This document shows positions 55,599-63,092 of a stretch of 64,000 nucleotides of DNA, in pieces. The DNA is taken from assembly GCF_900605005.1 (NCBI RefSeq), contig NZ_LR027558.1:1718134-1782133 (forward strand). Reading direction: 5' to 3'. The first letter of the stretch is position 1; the number at the start of each line of letters is the position of its first letter. The translations under genes and the position numbers were made by a program. Source of the stretch: Acidipropionibacterium timonense. Its GTDB lineage: Bacteria; Actinomycetota; Actinomycetes; Propionibacteriales; Propionibacteriaceae. The notes beneath the pieces are model-generated. The model saw only the letters and a program-made list of their open reading frames with translations, was not told where the DNA came from and did no database searches.

Positions 55599-56939
55599 GG
55601 GCGCCCAGGAGGTCGCCACCGGCCCGGCCGGCACCGCCGCGACCGGAGCCGCCGGCACGACCTGACGCCGGGGCCACCAGGCCGGCAGGTGCGGACGCTG
55701 GAACCGGGCGCCGACCGGGTCGACGACGGCCACCGCGAAGAGGCCGTGGATCTCGTCGAGAAGCTCCTTCTCACGCGCCTCGGTGGCGTCGTCCAGGCCG
55801 CGGACGACGGCGTCACGCAGGTAGGCCAGCTCGGTCGTGCGACGTAGGAAGGTCATCGTCGCCCACCAGCGACGCGGCCCCCAGGAGGCCGCCAGCAGAC
55901 CGATCCACCACCGCACGCGCAGCTTCGAGACGACCAGCGGGAGGCGATCGGGCAGCCAGCCCATGACGACGTAGTCCTGGAGTCGGTCGCGGATCATCCG
56001 CCCCTCGGCGAACAACCGCGTGACGAGGAAAATCGCCAGCGACACGACGATCCCCACGGCACCCCACCACATGATCCGCAACTGCGCCATGGGAACCGTC
56101 GAGGACAGGCCGTTGAAGATCATGTGGCCGGTCGCCGCGCCGAGGAATCCGGTCACCGGCGCGAGGATGCGTACCGTGCGGCTGCGCGCCCGCAGGCCGA
56201 TGGCCAGCCCGATCGCCGTCATCGAGGTGAAGAGCGGGTGGCCGAAGGAGGTGTAGACCCCGCGCAGCAGGAACATCTGGTGAACGGCGGCCGTCGGGTC
56301 GCCGGCCTGGATCGTCACCCGCGCGTAGTTGTCGGCGCGGGCGTAGTAGATGATGTTCTCGACGAAGGCGAAGCCGATCGCCGTGAGCCCGGCCAGGCTC
56401 ACCGTCTGCACCATCGAGGTGAGACGCCGCCCCAGGAACAGGGCCAGGAGGAACAGCACCGTGGCCTTCGTCGTCTCCTCGACGAAGGGCGCCGAGTACA
56501 CCGCCGGCCCGGCACCCGAGGTGGGGTCGACGCCACCGGCGACCGACAGCATCGCCGCCATCCACGTGTTGACCTTGAGACTCAACCAGGACGCCACCGC
56601 CCCACCCCAGGCGAAGCAGGTGAACCACACGGCCATGTGCCGGGTGCGGAAACGGTCGAGGAGGATGAAGACCGCCGACCACACCGCAGCCGTCGGCCAG
56701 GCGTACCGCAGGGCCAGCTTGAACGAGGTCATGGTGATGCCGGGGACGATGCCCTTGCGCCCGTCCTGCTCGACCTCGACATCGCGGTGCATGAGGGAGT
56801 ACGTGTCCCACAGGGAGGCGACCGTGACGAGGACCATGGCCAGGACGACCCAGGTCCACGGGCTGCGCAGCACCGCACGCCACCACGGGTGACGGACCGG
56901 CGTCGCCGGGGCGACCGGCAGGGTGCTGGGGCGAGGCAT
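55587..56939 (-). CDS. PrsW-family intramembrane metalloprotease
   Basis: The protein has 450 residues from the ATG at 56939. It has about eight membrane segments. PrsW motifs: APFVEETTK (EExxK), GFAFVENIIYYARA and FGHPLFTSMTAIGLAIG (His-containing). PrsW proteases cut anti-sigma factors such as RsiW inside the membrane in Bacillus. The C-terminal cytoplasmic part (about 370 to 450) is Arg/Trp/Pro-rich and not conserved. No anti-sigma/sigma pair is next to it, so the target is unknown. The -10 TAGGGT lies seven bases from the start. Confidence 0.82.
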   Translation of the reverse strand: MPRPSTLPVAPATPVRHPWWRAVLRSPWTWVVLAMVLVTVASLWDTYSLMHRDVEVEQDGRKGIVPGITMTSFKLALRYAWPTAAVWSAVFILLDRFRTRHMAVWFTCFAWGGAVASWLSLKVNTWMAAMLSVAGGVDPTSGAGPAVYSAPFVEETTKATVLFLLALFLGRRLTSMVQTVSLAGLTAIGFAFVENIIYYARADNYARVTIQAGDPTAAVHQMFLLRGVYTSFGHPLFTSMTAIGLAIGLRARSRTVRILAPVTGFLGAATGHMIFNGLSSTVPMAQLRIMWWGAVGIVVSLAIFLVTRLFAEGRMIRDRLQDYVVMGWLPDRLPLVVSKLRVRWWIGLLAASWGPRRWWATMTFLRRTTELAYLRDAVVRGLDDATEAREKELLDEIHGLFAVAVVDPVGARFQRPHLPAWWPRRQVVPAAPVAAVPAGPVATSWAPPRP

Positions 56940-56946
56940 GGGCCCC

Positions 56947-56952
56947 ACCCTA
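56947..56952 (-). promoter_or_regulatory. -10 element, leaderless start of the PrsW-like gene
   Basis: On the minus strand TAGGGT is followed by seven bases and the ATG at 56939, with no ribosome-binding site. Confidence 0.5.
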
Positions 56953-57019
56953 CAAGGCGCCCCGTCCGGATCCTGCCGCCTGCAGGAGGCGGACGGGTGT
57001 GTCCGGGCAGGATCAAGGG

Positions 57020-57092
57020 CGGCCCGGGTGGGAATCGAACCCACGCGCGACAGATTAGAAGGCTGCTGCTCTATCCGCTGAGCTACCGGGCC
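57020..57092 (-). tRNA. tRNA-Arg (anticodon UCU)
   Basis: The minus strand gives a 73-base cloverleaf: acceptor GGCCCGG/CCGGGCC, D-arm GCTC/GAGC, T-loop TTCGATT, anticodon TCT. The anticodon stem has one mismatch (C31-T39) and one G-T pair. CCA is not encoded (the 3' end is followed by CCC). Confidence 0.93.
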
Positions 57093-57214
57093 CGTCATCC
57101 ATGCTATCGGTACCGTCCGACACCGATGACGACCCGGCGATCCTACCGGTGTCGACCGGGACCAACCGGCCCGGTCGATGCCGATCGGGCCCGACCGACC
57201 CTCCGACGCCGACG

Positions 57215-57220
57215 TATCGT
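57215..57220 (+). promoter_or_regulatory. -10 element of the MFS gene
   Basis: TATCGT ends eight bases before the ATG at 57229, so the transcript has almost no leader. Confidence 0.45.
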
Positions 57221-57228
57221 GTGGCGCG

Positions 57229-58434
57229 ATGGACACCACCTCGACCTCCCCGACCTCCCCTGGCACCCGCTGGGGACCGATCATCGTCTCGGCGTACCTG
57301 CCGACCCTGCTGTGTTCCATCGGCTACGGGGCCGTCATCCCGCTCATCCCCCTGTCGGCGATCCACCACGGGGCCAGCCCGGCCGTGGCAGCCCTCATCG
57401 CCTCCCTCGTCGGCATCGGCCAGATCCTCGGCGACGTCCCGGCCGGCTGGCTCGTCACACGGATCGGCGAGAAGTGGGCGCTCGTGGCCGCCATGGTCCT
57501 CGACGCCCTCGCCCTGGGGACCATGGGCATCGCACCGAACCTCGGCATCCTGGCCCTGGCGGTCCTCGTCGACGGCCTCACCGGCGCCGTCTACGGGCTG
57601 GCCCGACAGAACTTCCTCACCGTCGCCATCCCCTACCGGTGGCGTGCCCGGGCCCTGTCGACCCTCGGCGGCGTGTTCCGGGTCGGATGGTTCGTCGGAC
57701 CACTCATCGGGGCCTGGATCCTCAGCCATTCCTCGATGGGTTGGGCCTACACCTTCGCGTCGGCGTTCACCGTCGTCGCAGCGCTCGTGACGACGGTCAT
57801 GCCCGACCTGCCCGAGGACCCTGCGGTCGAGGCAGCCCTGGCCGACGCCCCCGTCTCGACCTGGAGCGTCGCCCGGGCCAACGCGAAGGTCCTCGGCACG
57901 ACCGGCGTCGGCGTCCTGGCCCTCATGATGGTGCGCTCGGCACGGCAGTCGCTGCTCCCCCTGTGGTGCCACGTCAACGGCATCTCACCGGCGACGACCG
58001 ACCTCGTCTACGCGTGGTCGATGGCCGCCGACGTCATCCTCTTCCTGCCCGGAGGCTGGCTCATGGACAGGTTCGGTCGCTGGTGGGTCGCGGTGCCGTC
58101 GATCCTCGTCCAGGCCATCGCCCTGTGCCTGCTGCCACTCACCCACACCCTGACGACGATCGCCCTGGTCGCGCTCGTCATCGGCATCGGCAACGGTGCC
58201 AGCTCGGGGATCGTCATGACTCTCGGGTCGGACGCCTCCCCCGCCGTCGGACGCCCCCAGTTCCTCGCCTCGTGGCGTCTGCTGGCCGACTCGGGGTCGG
58301 CCCTCGGCCCGGTCGTCGTCACCCTCGTCACCGCCGTCGGACCCCTGGCCGCCGCGAGCCTCACCCTGGGAGGGCTGGGGTTGGCCGGCACGGGGTGGCT
58401 GGCCAGGTGGGTGCCGCGGGCGTCACGACGGTAG
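57229..58434 (+). CDS. MFS transporter, twelve helices
   Basis: The protein has 401 residues. Motif A-like GDVPAGWLVTRIGEKW follows the second helix, and the second half repeats it (LPGGWLMDRFGRWW). The alternation of about twelve hydrophobic helices is typical for a drug or sugar transporter of the major facilitator superfamily. The substrate cannot be seen. The start at 57229 is used since it is the first in-frame codon after the -10 with no long leader. It reads towards orn. Confidence 0.88.
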   Translation: MDTTSTSPTSPGTRWGPIIVSAYLPTLLCSIGYGAVIPLIPLSAIHHGASPAVAALIASLVGIGQILGDVPAGWLVTRIGEKWALVAAMVLDALALGTMGIAPNLGILALAVLVDGLTGAVYGLARQNFLTVAIPYRWRARALSTLGGVFRVGWFVGPLIGAWILSHSSMGWAYTFASAFTVVAALVTTVMPDLPEDPAVEAALADAPVSTWSVARANAKVLGTTGVGVLALMMVRSARQSLLPLWCHVNGISPATTDLVYAWSMAADVILFLPGGWLMDRFGRWWVAVPSILVQAIALCLLPLTHTLTTIALVALVIGIGNGASSGIVMTLGSDASPAVGRPQFLASWRLLADSGSALGPVVVTLVTAVGPLAAASLTLGGLGLAGTGWLARWVPRASRR

Positions 58435-58479
58435 CGGGTGTCCTCGGCGGCACGATGCCACCGACGACCGCGGGCGAAC

Positions 58480-58485
58480 TAGGCT
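58480..58485 (+). promoter_or_regulatory. -10 element, leaderless start of orn
   Basis: TAGGCT lies seven bases before the GTG at 58493; no ribosome-binding site is visible. Confidence 0.5.
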
Positions 58486-58492
58486 GAGGGCC

Positions 58493-59110
58493 GTGAATGA
58501 CATGCTGGTGTGGATCGACTGCGAGATGACCGGGCTCGACCTGGCCCACGACGGACTCATCGAGGTGGCTGCCCTGGTCACCGATGGGCAGCTCAACGTC
58601 CAGGGCGACGGGGTCGACGTCGTCATCAAGCCCGAGCCGCAGTGGCTCGAGCACATGAACGACTTCGTCCGCGGCATGCACACCCACTCCGGTCTCATCA
58701 CCGAGCTCGACTCGGGGCTGACGATGGCGCAGGCCCAGGAACAGGTCATGGACTACGTCACGACCTGGGTCAAGGAGCCGAGGACCGCCCCGCTGGCCGG
58801 CAACACGATCGGGACCGATCGGACCTTCCTGGCCAAGGACATGCCGCAGCTCGAGCAGTACGTCCACTACCGCAACGTCGACGTCTCCTCGATCAAGGAA
58901 CTGGCGCGACGCTGGTACCCCAAGGCCTTCTCGCACACCCCGGTCAAGCAGGGCAACCACCGGGCCCTGGCCGACATCCAGGAGTCCATCGAGGAACTCA
59001 TGTACTGGCGTGACGCCGTCATGGCGCCTCTTCCCGGGCCCGACTCCGCCACCTGCAAGGAGGTCGCGGCCAGGTACCAGGGAATTCTCACCGGCGCCGG
59101 CCGTGACTGA
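58493..59110 (+). CDS. orn: Oligoribonuclease
   Basis: The protein has 205 residues (GTG start). DEDDh exonuclease motifs: WIDCEMTGLD (first two acids), NTIGTDRTFLA (third) and HRALADIQES (His and last Asp). The intermediate motif RWYPKAFSH is also typical for Orn. It degrades 2- to 5-base RNAs (including pGpG) to nucleotides and is usually essential. Its last 8 bases overlap the next gene. Confidence 0.95.
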   Translation: MNDMLVWIDCEMTGLDLAHDGLIEVAALVTDGQLNVQGDGVDVVIKPEPQWLEHMNDFVRGMHTHSGLITELDSGLTMAQAQEQVMDYVTTWVKEPRTAPLAGNTIGTDRTFLAKDMPQLEQYVHYRNVDVSSIKELARRWYPKAFSHTPVKQGNHRALADIQESIEELMYWRDAVMAPLPGPDSATCKEVAARYQGILTGAGRD

Positions 59111-59675
59111 CGACCCTCCCGGCGCGCCCGGGGTCGTCGACTGGACGCCGTCGAGGACGCAGTGGACCTGGATCAACCTGGCAGGTCTCGCGTTGACCGC
59201 CCTCGGTCTGGTCGGGTATCTCGCCGCCTGGGCCGTCCCGCGGGGGGCCACCGGGGCGAGGTTCGGTCTCACGGCAGTGGTGGTGGCCCTCGTGGCAACC
59301 GCAGTGCTCATGGTCGTCCACGAACTGGTCCACGGGCTGGCGCTCCTCACCCTGGGGCACCGACCGACGTTCGGGGTGGCACGGGTCGACCGCGTGGTCG
59401 TCGGACTGACGACGACGGCCACCGGCGCGCGGATGTCGAAGCCGGGCTTCTGCTGGGTCGCGCTGGCGCCGATGGTCCTCCTGTCCGCGCTGACCCTGTG
59501 GTGGGCCGCCGACGGGCCGATGGGTGGGGCCGCGGTCGTGCCGGGGGCGATCCATCTGGGAGGGTGCATCGGGGATCTGGCGCTGGTGGCCCGCGCCCTG
59601 CGGACCCCACCTGGCAGCCTCATCGAGGACCGCCAGACCGGCATCCGGATCCATCCGGCCGGCGGGGCACCGTGA
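59103..59675 (+). CDS. DUF3267 putative membrane zincin
   Basis: The protein has 190 residues and uses the GTG at 59103, which overlaps the end of orn. H73-E74-x2-H77 (HELVHG) is in a membrane helix, as in DUF3267 proteins. Three to four other helices and the conserved end GGCIGDLALVARALRTPPG, LIEDRQTGIRI support it. The family is thought to be a membrane metalloprotease but no substrate is proven. Confidence 0.75.
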   Translation: MTDDPPGAPGVVDWTPSRTQWTWINLAGLALTALGLVGYLAAWAVPRGATGARFGLTAVVVALVATAVLMVVHELVHGLALLTLGHRPTFGVARVDRVVVGLTTTATGARMSKPGFCWVALAPMVLLSALTLWWAADGPMGGAAVVPGAIHLGGCIGDLALVARALRTPPGSLIEDRQTGIRIHPAGGAP

Positions 59676-59759
59676 TGGCGCGGGCCGTCCGAGGACGATT
59701 TGCGGCAGCGGCGGTCGGGTCGGTACCCTTGACGGGTTGCCCGGCGCGCCGGGCGGCAT

Positions 59760-59833
59760 GGTGGCTGTAGCTCAGTCGGTAGAGCACCTGGTTGTGGTCC
59801 AGGTGGTCGCGGGTTCAAGTCCCGTCAGCCACC
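59760..59833 (+). tRNA. tRNA-His (anticodon GUG)
   Basis: Cloverleaf with acceptor GTGGCTG/CAGCCAC and an extra G at -1 (59760) facing the C at position 73, the identity element of tRNA-His. Anticodon arm CCTGG-TTGTGGT-CCAGG with anticodon GTG (59794-59796), T-loop TTCAAGT. CCA is not encoded. Confidence 0.95.
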
Positions 59834-59837
59834 CCGA

Positions 59838-59869
59838 AGGATGCCCCGGGACCTGTCCCGGGGCATCCT
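59838..59869 (+). terminator. Terminator of tRNA-His
   Basis: A perfect 14-bp stem (AGGATGCCCCGGGA, 59838-59851; complement 59856-59869) with a 4-base loop, followed by GCATTCT. It ends the tRNA transcript. Confidence 0.85.
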
Positions 59870-59901
59870 GCATTCTAGCCGAACTCGCGTGGGCAGACCT
59901 C

Positions 59902-59979
59902 GGGTGGATTCTCGACGTGGGACGAGCTCCGACGACCGATTCGCGTCCGAAATCCGGCTCCCACGTCGAGAATCCACCC
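59902..59979. repeat. 21-bp perfect inverted repeat with 36-base loop
   Basis: The arms at 59902-59922 (start GGGTGGATTCTCGACGTGG) and 59959-59979 are perfect complements over 21 bp. The 36-base loop (59923-59958) has no coding frame of note. It lies 45 bases downstream of the stop of the ABC-transporter ATPase and could end that transcript, but the long perfect arms and loop are not typical for the terminators elsewhere in the window. A mobile repeat remnant or a small RNA is an alternative. Confidence 0.75.
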
Positions 59980-60023
59980 TCGATCCCCGACTCGAACGCA
60001 CCCGACGCCCGAGCGGCACGGTC

Positions 60024-60761
60024 TCAGCGGACCACCCGCGCCAGGAACTCGCGCGTCGCGGCCTCCTGCGGGTCGTCGATGACCTGGGCCGGAGGGCCCT
60101 GCTCGACGATGCGGCCGTGGTCGAGGAAGACGACCCGATCGGCCACCTGGCGGGCGAAACCGATCTCATGGGTGGCCATGAGCACCGTCGCCCCCGCCTG
60201 CTTGAGGTCCCTGACGAGGTCGAGCACCTCCCCCACGAGCACCGGGTCGAGGGCCGAGGTCACCTCGTCGAGCAGGAGCAGGTCGGGATCGGTGGCCAGG
60301 GCACGGACGATGGCGACCCGCTGCTGCTGACCGCCCGACAGCTGGTCCGGATACGTCGACGCCTTCGCCGCCAGGCCGATGCGCTCGAGCAGTTCCCGCC
60401 CCTTCGCCTCGGCCCGGTCCGTCGGGACGTGGTGCACCTTGCGGGCAGCCAGGGTGACGTTGTCGAGCACCGTCATGTGCGGGAAGAGGTTGTAGCTCTG
60501 GAAGACCACACCGATCCGTGCCCGGACCTTGTCCGCGTCGATGCTCGGGTCGGTGATGTCGGTGCCGCCGAGGAAGATCTGACCGTCGTCGACGCGCTCG
60601 AGGAGGTTGACCGTGCGCATGAGCGTCGACTTGCCCGAGCCCGACGCCCCCAGCAGGACGACGATCTCGTGAGCGGAGACGTCGAGGTCGAGTCGGCGCA
60701 GGACGACGTTGGGGCCGAACCTCTTGACGACCCCCTTGACCTGCAGGACGGGTGTGGTCAC
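60024..60761 (-). CDS. Polar amino acid ABC transporter, ATP-binding protein
   Basis: The protein has 245 residues from the GTG at 60761, coupled to the permease by GTGA. Walker A GASGSGKSTLMRT, Q-loop VVFQSYNLFPH, signature LSGGQQQRVAIVRAL, Walker B LLLLDEVTSALDP, and H-loop ATHEIGFARQ place it in the GlnQ/HisP family. It drives import by ATP hydrolysis. The operon is binding protein, permease, ATPase. Confidence 0.93.
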   Translation of the reverse strand: MTTPVLQVKGVVKRFGPNVVLRRLDLDVSAHEIVVLLGASGSGKSTLMRTVNLLERVDDGQIFLGGTDITDPSIDADKVRARIGVVFQSYNLFPHMTVLDNVTLAARKVHHVPTDRAEAKGRELLERIGLAAKASTYPDQLSGGQQQRVAIVRALATDPDLLLLDEVTSALDPVLVGEVLDLVRDLKQAGATVLMATHEIGFARQVADRVVFLDHGRIVEQGPPAQVIDDPQEAATREFLARVVR

Positions 60762-61654
60762 ACCGTGCCTCCGATCTGTTCGCGGCGCCGCAGCCGGGCG
60801 GTGTACCAGTCCGAGAGCCGGATGAACGGCCAGCTCAGGGCGATGAAGAGGATCCCGGCGACGACGTAGGAGGTGAAGTTGTACGACGTCGCCTGGGCGA
60901 TCTGGGCGGCCCGGATGGCGTCGACCGCCCCGAGCACCGAGATGAGCCCGACGTCCTTCTGCATGGAGATGAAGTCGTTCATGAGGGCGGGGGTGACCTT
61001 GCGCACCGCCTGCGGGATGACGACGTATCTCAGCGTCTGGTAGTGGGTCAGGCCCATCGATCTCGCGGCGAACCGCTGGGAGGGGTGCACCGCCTCGAGC
61101 CCGGCCCGCAGCACCTCGGCGACGTAGGACGCGTAGGTGAGGACGAGCGCGATCGTCCCCAGGACGGCGGCGTCGATCCGGGACGTCGGGTTGAGCGCCG
61201 GGATGCCGAACCCGATGAGGTAGAGGACGATGAGGAAGGGGATCCCCCGGAAGATGTCGGTGTACGCGGCCGCCAGGAATCGAACCGGGAAGAACACGGC
61301 ACCGCGCAACGACCTGGCGGCCGCCAGGAGCACCGCGAGCACCGCCACCCCGATGACCGAGAAGAAGAGGATCCTCACGTTGAGCCACAGTCCGGCCAGC
61401 ACCCCGGGGAAGGACGCGGCGAAGTAGTGCGGCGAGAAGAAGGTCTGCTGGGTGGTGCGCCAGCCCGGGGAGTTGACGAGGACCAGGCCGATGACGACGG
61501 CGAAGACGACCGTCGAGAGGATCGAGACGACGACCGAGCGGCCTGCCCGGGAGCGCCGGTAGCGGCGTCGCTCGAGTTCGATCTCGCTCACCGCGAGGTC
61601 GTCGTCACCCCCGGGACCACCGTCGGGACCGCCGAGCTGAGCACGGTCGCTCAC
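60758..61654 (-). CDS. Polar amino acid ABC transporter, permease
   Basis: The protein has 298 residues from the GTG at 61654 (GTGA overlap with the binding-protein stop). After a Gly/Asp-rich start (a cytoplasmic extension), about six helices follow. The EAA loop is EAVHPSQRFAARSMGLTHY with ALNPT..; YTDIFRGIPFLIVLY is conserved in HisMQ-type permeases. It probably homodimerises. The substrate is expected to be a polar or aromatic amino acid. Confidence 0.9.
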   Translation of the reverse strand: MSDRAQLGGPDGGPGGDDDLAVSEIELERRRYRRSRAGRSVVVSILSTVVFAVVIGLVLVNSPGWRTTQQTFFSPHYFAASFPGVLAGLWLNVRILFFSVIGVAVLAVLLAAARSLRGAVFFPVRFLAAAYTDIFRGIPFLIVLYLIGFGIPALNPTSRIDAAVLGTIALVLTYASYVAEVLRAGLEAVHPSQRFAARSMGLTHYQTLRYVVIPQAVRKVTPALMNDFISMQKDVGLISVLGAVDAIRAAQIAQATSYNFTSYVVAGILFIALSWPFIRLSDWYTARLRRREQIGGTV

Positions 61655-62505
61655 TTGAGGACCGGGGCCTTGATGGAGTCGGACAGCCACTGCTTCTGCA
61701 GCTTGGCCAGGGTGCCGTCGGCGGTGAGGGCCTTGATGGCCGCGTCGACGTGCGAGGTGAGCTTGGACCCCTTGGGCAGGACGAGCCCGAACTCGTCACC
61801 GCCGGCGGTCGAGGCGAACTGGCCGACGATCGTGCCCTTGTCGTACTGGGCGGCGGTGATGTAGATAGCGGTCGGCAGATCGGTGACGATGGCGTCGACC
61901 TGGCCGCCCTTGAGCGCCTGGACGGTGTCCTGGGAGGAGTTGAAGACGAGGGCCTTCTTCGACGTCTTGACGGAGTTCGCCAGGACGGTCTGGCTGGTGG
62001 TGCCGGCCTGGACGCCGAACTGGACGTCGGCGAGGCCCACCAGGGTCGTCGCCGAGGCGGCCTTGGACCCCTTGGTCGCGATGACGGCCTGGGTCGTCGT
62101 GTAGTAGGGCTCGGACATGTCGACGGCCTTCTTGCGCTCGTCGGTGATGGAGAACTGCTGGAGGTTGAAGTCCCAGTTCTTGGCGCCCGGGGCGATGGCA
62201 GCGTCGAAGGAGGTCCGCACCCAGACGACGTCGGCGGCGGCGAATCCGAGCTTGGCGGCGACGGCGTACGCGACGGCCGCCTCGAACCCCTTGCCCGACT
62301 GCGGCTTGTCGTCCTCGACCCACGGGGAGTACGCCGGCTGTCCGGTGGCCACGGTGAGCTTGCCCTCGGTGACCGTGGGGATCTGGCCGGCGGAGGTCGT
62401 CGTCGTGGCGGTGTCCGAGGTCGACGAGCAGCCCACGAGGGCGGCGAGTCCACCGGCGGCGGCCAGACCGAGGGCGGTACGGCGGGTCATCTGGGTCATG
62501 GACAT
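61651..62505 (-). CDS. Amino acid ABC transporter, substrate-binding lipoprotein
   Basis: The protein has 284 residues. It begins MSMTQMTRRTALGL with a twin Arg and a lipobox LVGC (Cys 26), so it is exported and lipid-anchored, possibly through the Tat route. Residues from about 50 are a periplasmic-binding-protein-3 domain (LTVATGQPAYSPW, YYTTTQAVIATKGSK, LVLPKGSKLTSHVDAAIKAL). It captures an amino acid outside the cell for the permease/ATPase pair. It is the first gene of the operon, with GAGGAG upstream. Confidence 0.9.
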   Translation of the reverse strand: MSMTQMTRRTALGLAAAGGLAALVGCSSTSDTATTTTSAGQIPTVTEGKLTVATGQPAYSPWVEDDKPQSGKGFEAAVAYAVAAKLGFAAADVVWVRTSFDAAIAPGAKNWDFNLQQFSITDERKKAVDMSEPYYTTTQAVIATKGSKAASATTLVGLADVQFGVQAGTTSQTVLANSVKTSKKALVFNSSQDTVQALKGGQVDAIVTDLPTAIYITAAQYDKGTIVGQFASTAGGDEFGLVLPKGSKLTSHVDAAIKALTADGTLAKLQKQWLSDSIKAPVLK

Positions 62506-62636
62506 GGCTGAGCTCCTCACGGGCGTGGTCGACGCCCCAAGGTATCCGATCGACGCCACCGGTGCTCGCCGGTGTCCATGGGCGGACGGGGCGGGATGGC
62601 CCGGACCGGCCGTCTCCGTCATGCCCACCCCGGGGC

Positions 62637-63092
62637 TCAGGACGACCTGGCCTCGTGCAGCCGCCAGTCGTCGTAGCTGAAGGCAGGCGAGACGATGCAC
62701 GAGCTCATGGCCGGAGCCCGGCGGGCGAAGGTCCGCTGCCACCTCCCGGCCGGCACGAGGTGCTGCAGGGCGCCGTCGGCGCTGAGGATCGTCGGATGCG
62801 GGTCCGGTGTCGGCACCTGTCCGGTGCCGCCGTCGTGGATCTCGAGGACCCCCGGCCCGTGCCACAACCAGAGCTCGTCCGAGACGACGACGTGCCAGGC
62901 GGCCTCCTCGTCCTCGTCGAGGAGGAAGAGGATCGCCGAGGCGGTCGACCTGGGCCCGTTGGCCGTGACGACCTCGGCCCCCGCGTGCCAGGTCTCGACG
63001 AACCACCCTCCCTCGGGGTGCGGTGCCAGACCGTACCGGGCGACGAGGCTGGCCGCGGCGTCGCCGGCCGGCAGTCCGTCAGAGCGCTGCAT
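62637..63092 (-). CDS. Cupin (DUF985) protein
   Basis: The protein has 151 residues from the ATG at 63092. DUF985/cupin_5 features: ARYGLAPHPEGGWFVETW at the start, AILFLLDEDEEAAWHVVVSDELWLWH in the middle, and WQRTFARRAPAMSSCIVSPAFSYDDW at the end. Members of the family are small beta-barrels, perhaps nucleotide- or sugar-modifying; the substrate is unknown. It overlaps the upstream amidohydrolase by 14 bases, so the two are co-expressed. Confidence 0.85.
   Translation of the reverse strand: MQRSDGLPAGDAAASLVARYGLAPHPEGGWFVETWHAGAEVVTANGPRSTASAILFLLDEDEEAAWHVVVSDELWLWHGPGVLEIHDGGTGQVPTPDPHPTILSADGALQHLVPAGRWQRTFARRAPAMSSCIVSPAFSYDDWRLHEARSS

Noticed and set aside
57020-57092. tRNA-Arg as a pseudogene because of a mismatch in the anticodon stem
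   Set aside because: All other arms pair well and a single mismatch next to the loop is tolerated.
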